From Echinicola vietnamensis DSM 17526 (GTDB lineage Bacteria; Bacteroidota; Bacteroidia; Cytophagales; Cyclobacteriaceae): 64,000 nt of DNA. The DNA lies in contig NC_019904.1 in the NCBI RefSeq assembly GCF_000325705.1, positions 2,792,001-2,856,000 of the forward strand. The letters run 5' to 3'. The translations under genes were made by a program, and so were the position numbers. Shown here piece by piece: positions 30,396 through 39,943 of this stretch. A model generated the notes under the pieces. It searched no databases and was not told where the DNA came from. It was given only the letters and a program-made list of their open reading frames with translations. Positions within the stretch are counted from its first letter, which is position 1. The number at the start of each line of letters is the position of its first letter.

Positions 30396-30451
30396 GGTTG
30401 TAGAATTGTTCGTTCATGACAATGATGAAGCGGATTGACAATTCTACAACC
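30396..30451. terminator. Long perfect hairpin between convergent tamL and pfkA
   Basis: A 14-bp perfect inverted repeat (30396-30409 with 30438-30451) encloses a 28-nt loop that itself holds TTCAT/ATGAA. Located 11 bases after tamL and 9 bases before the pfkA stop. No T tract follows on either strand, so termination would be atypical. Confidence 0.5.
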
Positions 30452-30459
30452 ATTATGGC

Positions 30460-31446
30460 TTAAGTAGAGAGGATTTTGGCTACTCGGAAATCTTCTTCGT
30501 CCACTTCCTTGTCATCTACAATGGCCCTTTTGATAGGGGTATAGACGACTTTATTGTTGATGACGCCGGCCATGACATCACATTTTCCTTGCATCAGTCC
30601 TTCCACTGCTGATACGCCAAGTTTACTGGCGAGCACACGGTCGTATGACGTGGGAGAACCACCCCGTTGGAGGTGACCGAGTATCGTGACTTTGATATCG
30701 TAATTGGGCAGGTATTTCTTTACTTTTTTGGAAATTTCAAGGGCTCCGCCACTTTTTCCACCTTCGGCCACAATCACTACGTTTGCCTGCTTTTTAGCTT
30801 TGGCACGGGTGTTTAGGCGATCGATCAATGCTTCCACTGGCATTTTCTTTTCAGGAATCAGTGTGGCTGCTGCTGCACTGCCGATGCCGGCGTTTATGGC
30901 AATGAAACCGGAATCCCGTCCCATTACTTCTACAAAGAAAAGTCGATCGTGAGACGTGGCCGTATCCCTGATTTTATCGATGGCTTCAATGGCCGTGTTA
31001 CAGGCAGTATCAAAGCCAATGGTATTATCGGTACCGGAAAGGTCATTGTCTATGGTGCCCGGAAGTCCGATGGCCGGAATGCCAAATTCCTTGTAAAAAA
31101 GGTGCGCACCTGTCAGGGAACCGTCTCCGCCGATCACCACCAGGCCGTTTATGCCATGTTGCTGAAGGTTTTCATACGCTTTTTTTCTACCTTCCGGTGT
31201 TCTGAATTCCGCACTTCGGGCAGACTTTAGAAACGTACCTCCCCGCTCCAAAACATAGGCGATATCAGAGCTGTTCAGCTGACGAATATCGTTCTGGATC
31301 ATGCCTTCATATCCTCTGTAAATACCGTAAACCTCTAAATTATAATAAAAGGCACAGCGCACTACCGCACGAATGGCGGCGTTCATTCCCGGCGCGTCAC
31401 CTCCTGAGGTCAGTACACCGATTTTGGTTATCGCTTTACTTTCCAT
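30460..31446 (-). CDS. pfkA: ATP-dependent 6-phosphofructokinase
   Basis: 328 residues. Phosphorylates fructose-6-phosphate, the committed step of glycolysis. Motifs: TSGGDAPGMNAAIR (nucleotide), IGGDGSLTGA (about 105-113) and PGTIDNDLSGTD, with catalytic Asp133. Gly in the GGDGS and PGTIDND positions fits ATP rather than pyrophosphate use. It overlaps the upstream mgsA gene by 11 bases, so the two are translationally coupled. Confidence 0.95.
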   Translation of the reverse strand: MESKAITKIGVLTSGGDAPGMNAAIRAVVRCAFYYNLEVYGIYRGYEGMIQNDIRQLNSSDIAYVLERGGTFLKSARSAEFRTPEGRKKAYENLQQHGINGLVVIGGDGSLTGAHLFYKEFGIPAIGLPGTIDNDLSGTDNTIGFDTACNTAIEAIDKIRDTATSHDRLFFVEVMGRDSGFIAINAGIGSAAAATLIPEKKMPVEALIDRLNTRAKAKKQANVVIVAEGGKSGGALEISKKVKKYLPNYDIKVTILGHLQRGGSPTSYDRVLASKLGVSAVEGLMQGKCDVMAGVINNKVVYTPIKRAIVDDKEVDEEDFRVAKILST

Positions 31447-31822
31447 CTTGTAAATCGGTTGTTATTTGTTTGAACATCAGTTTTGCAGAGGCCAAATTGG
31501 TAGCCAAAGGGATATTGTGCACATCACAGATTCTCATCAGCATCTGTACATCCGGTTCATGGGGGTGTTTATCCAGTGGATCCCGGAAAAAAATGACCAG
31601 ATCTAGTTTTTTCTCGGCCGCCATGGCCGCTATTTGTGCATCGCCACCATACGGGCCAGACATCAGCTTTTCTACCTCAAATCCTGCTCTTTCGATGTGG
31701 GATCCAGTAGTTCCCGTGGCAAATAGGCTTACGTCAGCTTCCAAGAGCCGGTCCTTAAATCCACTAAGAAAGTGTACCATGTCAGCTTTTTTTCCGTCAT
31801 GGGCGATTAAAGCTATTCTCAT
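31436..31822 (-). CDS. mgsA: Methylglyoxal synthase
   Basis: 128 residues. Converts dihydroxyacetone phosphate to methylglyoxal and phosphate. The fold signature is present: LIAHDGKK, FATGTTGSHIE (phosphate binding), SGPYGGDAQI with catalytic Asp61, and FFRDPLDKHPHEPD. The product is toxic and the enzyme is normally phosphate-inhibited; it relieves sugar-phosphate stress. It is the first gene of an operon with pfkA. A YaeR-type VOC protein at 10.5 kb is the only glyoxalase-like gene in view. Confidence 0.94.
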   Translation of the reverse strand: MRIALIAHDGKKADMVHFLSGFKDRLLEADVSLFATGTTGSHIERAGFEVEKLMSGPYGGDAQIAAMAAEKKLDLVIFFRDPLDKHPHEPDVQMLMRICDVHNIPLATNLASAKLMFKQITTDLQDGK

Positions 31823-31849
31823 TATCGTTTGTTTAATAGGTTGATGGCC

Positions 31850-31881
31850 TAAAGTTATAAAAAATATAAGATTTTGTTCAA
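31850..31881 (-). promoter_or_regulatory. Bacteroidota-type promoter of mgsA-pfkA
   Basis: On the minus strand TTG (plus 31879-31881), a 21-nt spacer and TAACTTTA (plus 31850-31857), seven of eight positions of TAnnTTTG. Leader of about 20 nt. Confidence 0.55.
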
Positions 31882-32054
31882 GGTTTATATGGCTAAGATC
31901 ATTATGATATGGCTAAACCTTTCAAGGAACCGATAACCCCTCTGAGCAAGCGACGAACAAAACCGAGCAGCCATCTTCCTTTATCAGCAATGGGAAGGTC
32001 TCCATATTATTTCAACACCGGGAAAAGCCGCCATTTCAGTAACCTTTTTATCCA

Positions 32055-34577
32055 TCAATACGGATCCACATCCACCACAAAACGAACCGATTTGAATGCT
32101 TTTTGTGTGTTGAGTTCAAAGAGGATTTTGCCCATTTCATGTTTGAAAATGGCAGGGGTGTTGCCAGCTCTGTCCAGCTTGATGTAGATATCGAATAAAT
32201 ATTGGTTTTTGATTTTTCCGATCAAAGCCCTCTCGGGACCAAGGATGATTTTTTTTACAGGGATATCCTTGAGTAAATTGGCCAGGTTTATGGCGGCTTT
32301 TTCCGCTACCTTTGCTTCTTTGTGCCTTGAAGTGATTTTGACGTTTTTGACAAAGGGGGGATAGAAAAAACGCTTTCTCTCCGCCATCTCGGTAAGGTAA
32401 AATTCCGAAAAGTTTCCTTGGATAACTTTTTCGAAAACCTCATGGTCTGGCCTTCTGGTCTGTATGACCACATTTCCGCGACGATTTCGCCTTCCAGCCC
32501 TTCCGGCCACTTGGGTGATTTGCTGAAAGGCCCGTTCCCCAGATCTGAAATCCGGGAAGTACAAAATACGGTCAGCGTCCACGATGCCCACTACCGTGAC
32601 CCGGTCGAAATCCAGCCCCTTGGTGATCATTTGGGTGCCCACCAAGATGTCGAGGTTCCCGGAGGAAAATTCATCGAAGATACGTTGATAGGCATATTTG
32701 CTTCTGGTAGTGTCCAAGTCCATTCTCCCTACCCTGGCTTCGGGGAAGAGTAAAGAAAGGCTTTCTTCCAAGCGCTCCGTACCAATGCCTACTGTCGTCA
32801 GCTTGTGGCTTCCGCACGCAGGGCAAGCCCGGGGCACCTTTTCCTTAAAGCCACAGTAGTGGCAGCGCATTTCTTCGCTGTACTGGTGATAAGTAAGGTT
32901 GACATCGCAATGCTCACATTCCGGGATCCATCCACATTCCTCGCAGGACATATATGGAGCATAGCCCCGCCGGTTTTGGAAAATGAGGATTTGCTCTTGA
33001 CGGTCCAGGGCTTCTTGGATTTTTTCGCGCATAATTCGTGTGAAATCCAGTTTGAGCAGATTTTTCTTCTTGTCTACCAAGATGTCTGCCACGTGAAATT
33101 CAGGCAGCTGAGCTTCTCCAAAGCGCTTGCTGAGGTGAACGTAACCGTATTTTTGGGTGCGGGCATTGTAGAAGGACTCGTAGGAAGGGGTGGCACTGCC
33201 AAGGAGGGTCTTGGATTGGTGCAGCCAGGATAGCATGATGGCCGCATCCCGAGCTTGAAAACGCGGCGCTGGGTCAAATTGCTTGTAGGATGGCTCGTGC
33301 TCTTCATCGACAATGATCATCCCCAAGCTGTCAAAGGGAAGGAAAATGGCCGATCTCACGCCGACCACAAACGAAAAACGTCCACTCAAAACGCCCTGCC
33401 AAACTTCCACGCGTTCATTGTCGGAATGCTTGGAATGGTAAATGCCCATTTCACTACCAAAGACCTTTTGGAGTCTGCTGACAATCTGGGTGGTCAAGGC
33501 AATCTCCGGCAGCAGCAGCAATACCTGTGAGCCACTGTCCAATACCTCACGGATCAAGTGGATGTATATTTCTGTTTTGCCACTTCCAGTGATCCCATGC
33601 AGCAGCACGGTCTGCTTTTGGTCAAATTGCTCCTTGATGCTGGATAGTCCTTCCTCCTGGAAATCTGCAAGTTTAATTTCTCGGTCGTCAGAGGGCAGGT
33701 TCTCAAACCTGCTGACAATTACCTTGAACTCCTCTAAAATGTCATTCTTTATCAAGGTTTTCAGGGAACTGGGGCTGAGTCCAGCATCCGTAATGACCTT
33801 TTTCTCCAGGCCTTTTTCATTCCTTTCCGGGGCATGAAAGACCGGGATTTCCTGAAGGAATTTTAAAAGGATTTCTTCTTGCTTGGTGTTCTTGCTTAGC
33901 TGGTCAAATAATGCCTCAAGGGCTTTTTTGGAGGTGGAATAGGGCGCTTTGAGCTTTATCCTGCTTTCTACTTTTGGGGCATATTTTTCCTTGACTTGCT
34001 CGTATACCAATACCGCCTCTTTGATGACCAAGCTTTTGATGATTTGGTAGCTGGACTTAATGCCCAAAAGTTTCCCGCAATCCTCGTAAGTGAGGGCGTC
34101 ATTTTTTTCCAAAGCATCCAAGATGATTTGCTCTCTGTCGTCTATCGGGAAATCAGAAGCCTCTGGGTCGAAGGTTGGGTTCAATTGGATTTTACTTTCA
34201 CTGCTCAGTTTTAGCCCTGAAGGCAGGGCTGCATTCATCACTTCCCCGATCTGGCAGCAATAATATTCAGCCATCCAAAACCAAAATTTTATCTGAAGGG
34301 GATTGACCACCGGCTGATCATCCAGGACTTCCAGAATCGCCTTGGTCTCATAATCTTTTGGCGGCTTTTGATGGACTTTTCCGATAATTCCCGTAAGGAC
34401 TTTCTTGCGGCCAAACTGCACAATAACCCGATGCCCGATGCCGATGGATTTTTCCATTGTTCGGGGGATGCGGTAGGTGAACATCCGAGGAATGGGGACA
34501 GGAAGAATCACATCTGCAAACGTAGATGGATGGGTACTTTCATCAAGGGGTATGCTATCTCCAAAAAGGTCTTCCAA
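32055..34577 (-). CDS. priA: Primosomal protein N' (PriA helicase)
   Basis: 840 residues. Restarts stalled replication forks by loading the replicative helicase. The N-terminal 3'-DNA-binding region (about 17-120, ADVILPVPIPRMFTYRIP) is followed by a winged helix, the helicase core with Walker A GITGSGKTEIYI and DEEH box, then the zinc-binding insertion with paired CxxC motifs (CEECGWIPECEHC ... CHYCGF ... CPACGS) and a second RecA-like domain (GTQMITKGLDFDRVTVVG). Last of three tightly spaced genes with the GSCFA and DUF255 genes (5-base gap). Confidence 0.95.
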   Translation of the reverse strand: MEDLFGDSIPLDESTHPSTFADVILPVPIPRMFTYRIPRTMEKSIGIGHRVIVQFGRKKVLTGIIGKVHQKPPKDYETKAILEVLDDQPVVNPLQIKFWFWMAEYYCCQIGEVMNAALPSGLKLSSESKIQLNPTFDPEASDFPIDDREQIILDALEKNDALTYEDCGKLLGIKSSYQIIKSLVIKEAVLVYEQVKEKYAPKVESRIKLKAPYSTSKKALEALFDQLSKNTKQEEILLKFLQEIPVFHAPERNEKGLEKKVITDAGLSPSSLKTLIKNDILEEFKVIVSRFENLPSDDREIKLADFQEEGLSSIKEQFDQKQTVLLHGITGSGKTEIYIHLIREVLDSGSQVLLLLPEIALTTQIVSRLQKVFGSEMGIYHSKHSDNERVEVWQGVLSGRFSFVVGVRSAIFLPFDSLGMIIVDEEHEPSYKQFDPAPRFQARDAAIMLSWLHQSKTLLGSATPSYESFYNARTQKYGYVHLSKRFGEAQLPEFHVADILVDKKKNLLKLDFTRIMREKIQEALDRQEQILIFQNRRGYAPYMSCEECGWIPECEHCDVNLTYHQYSEEMRCHYCGFKEKVPRACPACGSHKLTTVGIGTERLEESLSLLFPEARVGRMDLDTTRSKYAYQRIFDEFSSGNLDILVGTQMITKGLDFDRVTVVGIVDADRILYFPDFRSGERAFQQITQVAGRAGRRNRRGNVVIQTRRPDHEVFEKVIQGNFSEFYLTEMAERKRFFYPPFVKNVKITSRHKEAKVAEKAAINLANLLKDIPVKKIILGPERALIGKIKNQYLFDIYIKLDRAGNTPAIFKHEMGKILFELNTQKAFKSVRFVVDVDPY

Positions 34578-34582
34578 GGTAA

Positions 34583-36619
34583 TTATTTAAGTGTTGGGAA
34601 TTGGTCAATTGCTTCTGCCACGGTCGCCACAGGACGTAGGCAGGTTTTGTCAAAGCAAACGTAAATTAAGGCATTTCCATTTTGATCTGCTACTTTATCG
34701 GCCAAAAGCGGAATGTCTTCTGACTTGTTTTCTGCTGCTGCAATGACTTTTAGGGCAGGGGAGGCTTGCAATAGTTCACTTGCTAGCGATGCGGCTCCTT
34801 TGCCGACGATCGCTACTTCCGGGGTGCCCACATATTCGGACAGGTAAAGACTGCCCCACTGGCTAAGGAATGCAGGGTCTGAAAGCAGCAATTTACGCAT
34901 CAGCCCTAGCAGGTCCCTGGACAGTGCAAGGTAACGGTCTTCATAGAAATACCGTCCCAATTGATGGAGATTGGTCGCCATAAGGGCATTTGAAGAAGGG
35001 ATGACATTGTCAAAGATCTCCTTTTTATTGGCAATAAGTGTTTCTGAGTCAGGGTTGTTAAAATAGAAAAGCCCGTCGTCTTCATCAAAGAAATGCTCCA
35101 AGACAAATGCCGTCAGACGCTTGGCCACTAGAAGCCATCGAGGTTCGGAGGTCAATTGATAGAGGTGGATGAATCCTTGGATGATGGCGGCATAATCTTC
35201 CAAGAAGGCCGGTGTATAAGCTTCTCCGTTTTTGTAGGAACGGTAGAGCTGCTCCCCCTTGAGCATGTGATCCAAGATAAACGTCCCATTCTGGATGGCC
35301 AGTGATTTAGCAAGTGGATTCGCAGTAGCCCAATAGGCCTGTGCCAATCCTGAAATGGTCAAACCGTTCCAGCCTGCGATCACCTTGTCATCCAAGCCGG
35401 GAGGCGTGCGTAGGTTTCGGATTTTTAACAGGCGCTCTTTGACCTCATTTAGGTTTTGGGCCAACTGCTCCTCTTCCAATCCGTGTTTATGGGCGATTTC
35501 TTCATAAGTGTGGGTCTGGAAAAGAATATTGACACCTTTCTCCCAGTTTCCTTTTTCGCTGATGTTAAAGCATTCATAAAACCAGGCATCCTCATCATCT
35601 AACATGCTTTCAAGTTCATCGTGGGTCCAGGTGTAAAACTTGCCTTCTTCCCCTTCGCTATCGGCATCAAGGGCAGCATAAAACCCTCCTTCTTCCTGAA
35701 GCATTTCTGCTTGGAGCCAATTTACGGTTTCATTGATTTTTTCTTTGAACAATGCGTCTCCACTGAGCTGGAAGGCTTTAGCATACAGCGAGAGCAATTG
35801 GCCATTGTCATAAAGCATCTTTTCAAAATGGGGCGCAAACCATTCACTATCTACAGAATAGCGGGCAAATCCTCCTCTAAGGTGGTCGTAAATGCCGCCC
35901 ATGCCGATTTTGGTAAGGGTGAAAAGTACTTTTTCTATTAAAGAAGCATCTCCTTTTAACGCGGCATAGCGCAGCAAAAAGTCCCATACAGCTGGCATAG
36001 GGAATTTAGGAGAACGGTTAAACCCACCCCATTGTGGATCCATTTGGCTGGCTATTTTTTGCGCCATATGGGTCAGGTCTTCAGCGGTCAGCCTACTGGG
36101 ATCATCAGCTAAGCGGTATTTTTCCCTTTCTTTTAATTTGATGCTGTTCCCAAACCCCTCAGCACTTTTGGCCAACTCATCATGGTGGGTTGCATAGGCT
36201 TCGGCAATGTTTTGGAGTAACCCTTTCCAGTTGGGGTTAGGAAAGTAAGTGCCTCCATAAAAAGGTTTTTGATTTGGCATCAGGAAAACATTAAGCGGCC
36301 ACCCCCCTTGCAGCCCCATGGATTGGACGGCATCCATGTAGATGTTGTCAAGGTCAGGTCTTTCTTCCCGGTCGATTTTGATGCAGACAAAATGCGCGTT
36401 CATGATTTTGGCAGTCGCTTCATCCTCAAAACTCTCATGTTCCATTACATGGCACCAGTGACAGGCTGAATACCCTATGGAGACAATGATGGGCTTGTTT
36501 TCTAGTTTGGCCTTATCGAGGGCTTCTGGTCCCCAAGGGTACCATTGGACCGGATTATAGGCGTGCTGAAGTAAATAGGGACTTTGGCTGTCAATAAGAT
36601 GGTTGGCTTTTGGGGACAT
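34583..36619 (-). CDS. DUF255/YyaL-type thioredoxin-domain protein
   Basis: 678 residues. An N-terminal thioredoxin-like domain (about 1-165) carries CHWC at C53-C56 in [17 protein letters not shown], typical of the DUF255 (SSP411/YyaL) family. The remainder is an (alpha/alpha)6-barrel like those of N-acylglucosamine epimerases and cellobiose epimerases ([34 protein letters not shown]). No signal peptide, so cytosolic. Biochemical role not established. It lies between the GSCFA gene (15-base gap) and priA (5-base gap), so probably cotranscribed. Confidence 0.9.
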   Translation of the reverse strand: MSPKANHLIDSQSPYLLQHAYNPVQWYPWGPEALDKAKLENKPIIVSIGYSACHWCHVMEHESFEDEATAKIMNAHFVCIKIDREERPDLDNIYMDAVQSMGLQGGWPLNVFLMPNQKPFYGGTYFPNPNWKGLLQNIAEAYATHHDELAKSAEGFGNSIKLKEREKYRLADDPSRLTAEDLTHMAQKIASQMDPQWGGFNRSPKFPMPAVWDFLLRYAALKGDASLIEKVLFTLTKIGMGGIYDHLRGGFARYSVDSEWFAPHFEKMLYDNGQLLSLYAKAFQLSGDALFKEKINETVNWLQAEMLQEEGGFYAALDADSEGEEGKFYTWTHDELESMLDDEDAWFYECFNISEKGNWEKGVNILFQTHTYEEIAHKHGLEEEQLAQNLNEVKERLLKIRNLRTPPGLDDKVIAGWNGLTISGLAQAYWATANPLAKSLAIQNGTFILDHMLKGEQLYRSYKNGEAYTPAFLEDYAAIIQGFIHLYQLTSEPRWLLVAKRLTAFVLEHFFDEDDGLFYFNNPDSETLIANKKEIFDNVIPSSNALMATNLHQLGRYFYEDRYLALSRDLLGLMRKLLLSDPAFLSQWGSLYLSEYVGTPEVAIVGKGAASLASELLQASPALKVIAAAENKSEDIPLLADKVADQNGNALIYVCFDKTCLRPVATVAEAIDQFPTLK

Positions 36620-36634
36620 GGAAAATTGGTTTGG

Positions 36635-37615
36635 TTAAAAAGAAAGAAGTTGTTCGTTTACTGCTTTGATCTCCTTGGTGAAATCAAATTCTGCCGGCAT
36701 TCGTTCCATTTTTTTAAGAAGATTTTGAAGGAACTTTTGGTGTGCGATCCCTGAAGGATTAAAGGGCTTATGGGCCAAGGCTCGTTTGATATCCATGATG
36801 TTTTCGGCGTACTGCAGTGCTGAAGGGGAGAGGTGGCTCTTACTGAATTTTTTCCAAATATACGCCTCAGCCTGTTTGGTAGGATGGATGAGGTCCTCTT
36901 TGTAGAATCGGTAATCCCTAAGTTCGTCCATCATGATTTCATAACTCGGAAAATAGTGGATGTTTTTATGCGCTTTGGCCAATTCATCACAGGCAACCCT
37001 TAAAATGGATTTGCTGAGTTGGTTTTCGGGAATGCCATCTTTGATATGCCTTACCGGACTCACTGTCAGCAGGATGTTCAGATCAGGATTGGTCGCTTTT
37101 AGGTGGGCATGGGTGGCCGAAAAGGCCTTGGTTATTTCATCCAAGGAAAGCGTTCTTTTTGTAAATTCCTTTGCGGGTTGTTTGTGGCAGCTGGAAACGA
37201 TCTTTCCCGAAGCGCGATGCTCATAGATATTGGCGGTGCCAAATGTGATGATCATCCAAGAAGCTTTGGATAGGGTTTCTTGGGTGGTTTGGCATCGTGT
37301 TTTCAGTAGGGCTTTTAGGTCATCTTTATTTTTTCCCGATAGCGCGGAATGGCAAGAATAATGCAATTGTCTGCCGTCATGAGCTAAAAACAGTGCTTCT
37401 GAAAAAGCCTCTATTCCCAAGGAAATGTCCAGAAGATGGAGTAATGACAGGGGATTGAAAAGGGTGCCGAACGGGTTGTTTAGCACCTTGAATTTCCGCT
37501 CCGCTAAATGTTGCCCCATAACTGCACTGAAACAGGATCCGATGCTAAGTATCGGAGCTGAGTGATCGATAGGGCAGGGGGTTAGGGGAATGTCAAAATT
37601 GGTTTGTAATTGCAT
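36635..37615 (-). CDS. GSCFA domain protein (SGNH-like hydrolase)
   Basis: 326 residues. Named for the N-terminal GSCFS motif (SIGSCFSAVMGQHLAE, about 26-41), with the Ser as likely nucleophile. Further blocks fit an SGNH/GDSL-like esterase: MIITFGTANIYEHR, LLTVSPVRHIKDG and DLIHPTKQAEAYIW (Asp-x-x-His). No signal peptide. Likely deacylates a polysaccharide or lipid; substrate not known. First gene of the cluster leading to priA. Confidence 0.87.
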   Translation of the reverse strand: MQLQTNFDIPLTPCPIDHSAPILSIGSCFSAVMGQHLAERKFKVLNNPFGTLFNPLSLLHLLDISLGIEAFSEALFLAHDGRQLHYSCHSALSGKNKDDLKALLKTRCQTTQETLSKASWMIITFGTANIYEHRASGKIVSSCHKQPAKEFTKRTLSLDEITKAFSATHAHLKATNPDLNILLTVSPVRHIKDGIPENQLSKSILRVACDELAKAHKNIHYFPSYEIMMDELRDYRFYKEDLIHPTKQAEAYIWKKFSKSHLSPSALQYAENIMDIKRALAHKPFNPSGIAHQKFLQNLLKKMERMPAEFDFTKEIKAVNEQLLSF

Positions 37616-37737
37616 AGAACGAAATTAACGAAATTGTGCCAATGATCGAGTAATCCCTTCTAGATCAAAGTAAAATTATGAAATTGTTTACGTATAATTA
37701 ATTTTATTAATGATTCAGTAAATATTAATCGGTATTG

Positions 37738-37768
37738 TTGATAATATGTTTTTGCAGGGTTACTTTTA
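37738..37768 (+). promoter_or_regulatory. Bacteroidota-type promoter of the 84-residue protein gene
   Basis: TTG (37738-37740), a 20-nt spacer and TACTTTTA (37761-37768) match TTG-N20-TAnnTTTR. It predicts a start near 37775 and a leader of about 28 nt. Confidence 0.55.
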
Positions 37769-37803
37769 TCAGGTAACAGGTAAGGAATTACAATCAAATT
37801 TCA

Positions 37804-38058
37804 ATGTCCATGAAAACACTTACTTTAGAGAAAACCGTAGAGGCAACTGTCGAGAAATTACAAAAGCTTAAAATCCAAGATCAACTCATCGCAGAATTGC
37901 AGTGGTGCTTGGGGAGTTATCGGTATGACCAGAATCCCATTGGTCTGATAGAAAAAAGTTCAGCGGCACTTGGCGCCCTGAAGGCAGAAAAGGAAAAGAA
38001 CAGCAGGGCAGTATCTAAAAAGTTGCTAGCGGACTTGGAGAAGGTTGCCTCAGCTTGA
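37804..38058 (+). CDS. Small helical protein of unknown function
   Basis: 84 residues, no signal peptide. Almost wholly helical, charged, with one aromatic cluster (AELQWCLGSYRYDQNPIGLIEKS) and a Lys-rich C-terminus. Its own promoter supports a real gene. A second ATG three codons in is possible. I do not recognise a family. Neighbours (GSCFA gene, ribosomal operon) face away, so context gives no clue. Confidence 0.7.
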   Translation: MSMKTLTLEKTVEATVEKLQKLKIQDQLIAELQWCLGSYRYDQNPIGLIEKSSAALGALKAEKEKNSRAVSKKLLADLEKVASA

Positions 38059-38398
38059 TTTTAGAGGTGTGTCACGCCTTCATAACCTGGCCTAGGTTAA
38101 CGGTGATATTGTTTTTCAGGATCCATCCGTCCCATGGTACTTGGAGCGAGTAATCTTATTGCCCTTGTGCGATGATACGGGCAGCTTTTGCCCATTTGGT
38201 ACTTACCTGCCTTTGGTGGAGGTAGATCCTGAACATCTTTACGGGACGACTGACCTTGCCGGTAAACATGTCAACATTCATCTCCCCAGAAGTATTACTC
38301 AATCCGCTATTTTCAGGTTGGTTGAGGGGATTTAACCAAAAAAGGCTATCCCCAAAAGTGGATAGCCTTAATTAGGTATGTCAAGTCGAAATGGTCGC
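38059..38398. other. Intergenic region with a terminator and no convincing gene
   Basis: 340 bases between convergent units. An open frame (38096-38335) lacks an ATG and resembles nothing known. Only the L9 terminator near 38.34 kb can be assigned. Confidence 0.4.
38338..38367 (-). terminator. Intrinsic terminator of rpsF-rpsR-rplI
   Basis: GGCTATCC (38344-38351) pairs with GGATAGCC (38360-38367) around 8 nt, followed on the minus strand by T6. 31 bases past the rplI stop. Confidence 0.85.
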
Positions 38399-38842
38399 TT
38401 ATTCTGCTACTACTTCGAATTTAACTTCTGTTTTTACTTCTCTGTGAAGGTCTACTTCAGCTACATATTCACCGGCACCGGTTACTGGAGAGCTGATAGC
38501 GATTTTCTTTCTATCTACTTCCACTCCTTTTTCTGCTAGGGCGTCGGAAATTTGTAGGGTAGTTACTTTACCGAAGATTTTTCCGGAATCACCGATTTTG
38601 GCTTTGATTTCGAGTTTGATACCTTCGATTTTAGCCGCTAGCTCTTCCGCTTCAGTTTTGATTTTTTCCGCTTTATGAGCTGCTTGCTTGATGTTTTCTT
38701 CAAGGATCCTCTTGTTAGAAGTTGTGGCCAATACCGCAAAACCTTGAGGGATAAGGTAATTTCTTCCGTATCCTGATTTTACAGTAACTAGATCATTTTT
38801 ATAGCCAAGTCCTTTTATGTCTGTTTTTAAGATAACGTCCAT
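38399..38842 (-). CDS. rplI: 50S ribosomal protein L9
   Basis: 147 residues. The N-terminal rRNA-binding domain shows MDVILKTDIKGLGYKNDLVTVKSGYGRNYLIPQ-type residues (cut: VILKTDIKGLGYKNDLV), followed by the long connecting helix (about 40-75) and the C-terminal domain. Third gene of the S6-S18-L9 operon, 45 bases after rpsR. Confidence 0.97.
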   Translation of the reverse strand: MDVILKTDIKGLGYKNDLVTVKSGYGRNYLIPQGFAVLATTSNKRILEENIKQAAHKAEKIKTEAEELAAKIEGIKLEIKAKIGDSGKIFGKVTTLQISDALAEKGVEVDRKKIAISSPVTGAGEYVAEVDLHREVKTEVKFEVVAE

Positions 38843-38887
38843 TGTAGTTGTCTAAATTTAATAAGTATTGAATAGAACAGGGCCGGA

Positions 38888-39139
38888 TTATTTCAATCCG
38901 TCAGTTACATAAGGTAACAAGGCCAAATGTCTGGCTTTCTTAATGGCGTTTGCCACTTTTCTCTGGTATTTCGCAGAGTTTCCTGTCAATCTTCTTGGAA
39001 GGATTTTACCTTGCTCGTTTACAAATTTCAATAAGAAGTTAGGATCTTTGTAATCGATGTACTTGATGCCCATTTTCTTGAATCGGCAGTACTTCTTCTT
39101 ATTTTGCTCTCTGTTGATTGGTTCGTTCTTAAGTGTCAT
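38888..39139 (-). CDS. rpsR: 30S ribosomal protein S18
   Basis: 83 residues. Contains the S18 core [38 protein letters not shown] and the terminal LALLPYVTD. Binds S6 on the 30S platform. The ATG overlaps the rpsF stop by 4 bases. The Cys-zinc set seen in some S18 proteins is reduced to one Cys, so it is of the zinc-free type. Confidence 0.97.
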   Translation of the reverse strand: MTLKNEPINREQNKKKYCRFKKMGIKYIDYKDPNFLLKFVNEQGKILPRRLTGNSAKYQRKVANAIKKARHLALLPYVTDGLK

Positions 39140-39507
39140 TTTGCAGCCTCCTCTTTAGTTTCAGTTTTTTTGTTGAATTCACCTTTTCTTCTTCTCTCGG
39201 CATAGGCAATCGCATGCTTATCCAATACAGTCGTCAAGAAACGCATTACTTTCTCGTCCCTTCTGATCTCGATTTCAAACTTCTTGATCAAAGTAGGCAA
39301 GCTTTTGAATTCTACCATTACGTAGAAACCGGTGCTTTTCTTTTCAATTGGATAGGCTAGCTTCTTAAGACCCCAATTTTCAACATTAATAATTTCTGCC
39401 CCCTCTTCTTTTAACAAGTTCACGAACTTGTCAACGGTATCCTTCATCTGAACATCAGACAAAACGGGAGTTAAAATGAATACCGTTTCGTAATTTCTTT
39501 GGAACAT
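39136..39507 (-). CDS. rpsF: 30S ribosomal protein S6
   Basis: 123 residues. Opens with [18 protein letters not shown], and shows the S6 core ([30 protein letters not shown]). The Lys/Glu-rich tail (about 105-123) is typical. First gene of its operon, with a consensus promoter giving a leader of only about 30 nt, which leaves little room for the S6:S18-binding leader known in other phyla. Confidence 0.97.
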   Translation of the reverse strand: MFQRNYETVFILTPVLSDVQMKDTVDKFVNLLKEEGAEIINVENWGLKKLAYPIEKKSTGFYVMVEFKSLPTLIKKFEIEIRRDEKVMRFLTTVLDKHAIAYAERRRKGEFNKKTETKEEAAK

Positions 39508-39544
39508 TTTAATTATTGTTTTTTTGTAATTATTAAACAGATCG

Positions 39545-39575
39545 CAAAATTAAAGGTTTATTTCAATAAATCAAA
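39545..39575 (-). promoter_or_regulatory. Consensus promoter of rpsF operon
   Basis: On the minus strand TTTG (plus 39572-39575), 19-nt spacer and a perfect TAATTTTG (plus 39545-39552). Confidence 0.7.
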
Positions 39576-39870
39576 ACCCAAAGCATTTAGTTGATAAACA
39601 AGTCGCTTGAAATAGGGCAGTTCCTAATATTAGATCAAGTGGAAATGTTGGGGCTGCCAGTTTTACGTCATGGCAAAATCAATATTAAAAAATTTCCACA
39701 ACGTCTCAAAGGCACCAAGTGCATGTAGGTCCTGCATAGAAAGGAATGTATAGTTGCGTTGTGCCTGAGGTCTTGTCGGCGTATCATTGTTCCGATCACT
39801 AAATTTATCACCTTACAGAAATATTGCTTGATGCCTAATGTCTGTGGCACTGGTGTTTACCTGTCTGGCC
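39576..39870. repeat. Gene-free spacer holding an imperfect inverted repeat
   Basis: Together with its flanks the spacer (39508-39943) is 436 bases without a gene. Arms at about 39698-39720 (ACAACGTCTCAAAGGCACC...) and 39754-39776 (...GTGCCTGAGGTCTTGT) pair with a few mismatches and a 2-nt bulge. Such degenerate long hairpins between genes are frequent in Bacteroidota. Confidence 0.45.
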
Positions 39871-39907
39871 AAAAAAATCACCTGCAGACTAAAAAAGCTG
39901 CAGGTGA
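39871..39907 (-). terminator. Intrinsic terminator of the coiled-coil protein gene
   Basis: A perfect 10-bp stem TCACCTGCAG/CTGCAGGTGA (39878-39887 with 39898-39907), 10-nt loop, followed on the minus strand by T7. 36 bases past the stop. Confidence 0.87.
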
Positions 39908-39943
39908 CGATTAAAATTAAATATGTCAAACTGTTAAGCGCTG

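Noticed and set aside
38096..38335. Open frame of about 80 codons downstream of the 84-residue protein gene
   Set aside because: No ATG start, no promoter, no recognisable sequence; it lies in a convergent spacer.
39668..39850. Minus-strand 60-codon frame in the rpsF spacer
   Set aside because: Lies across the imperfect inverted repeat, with no start signals.
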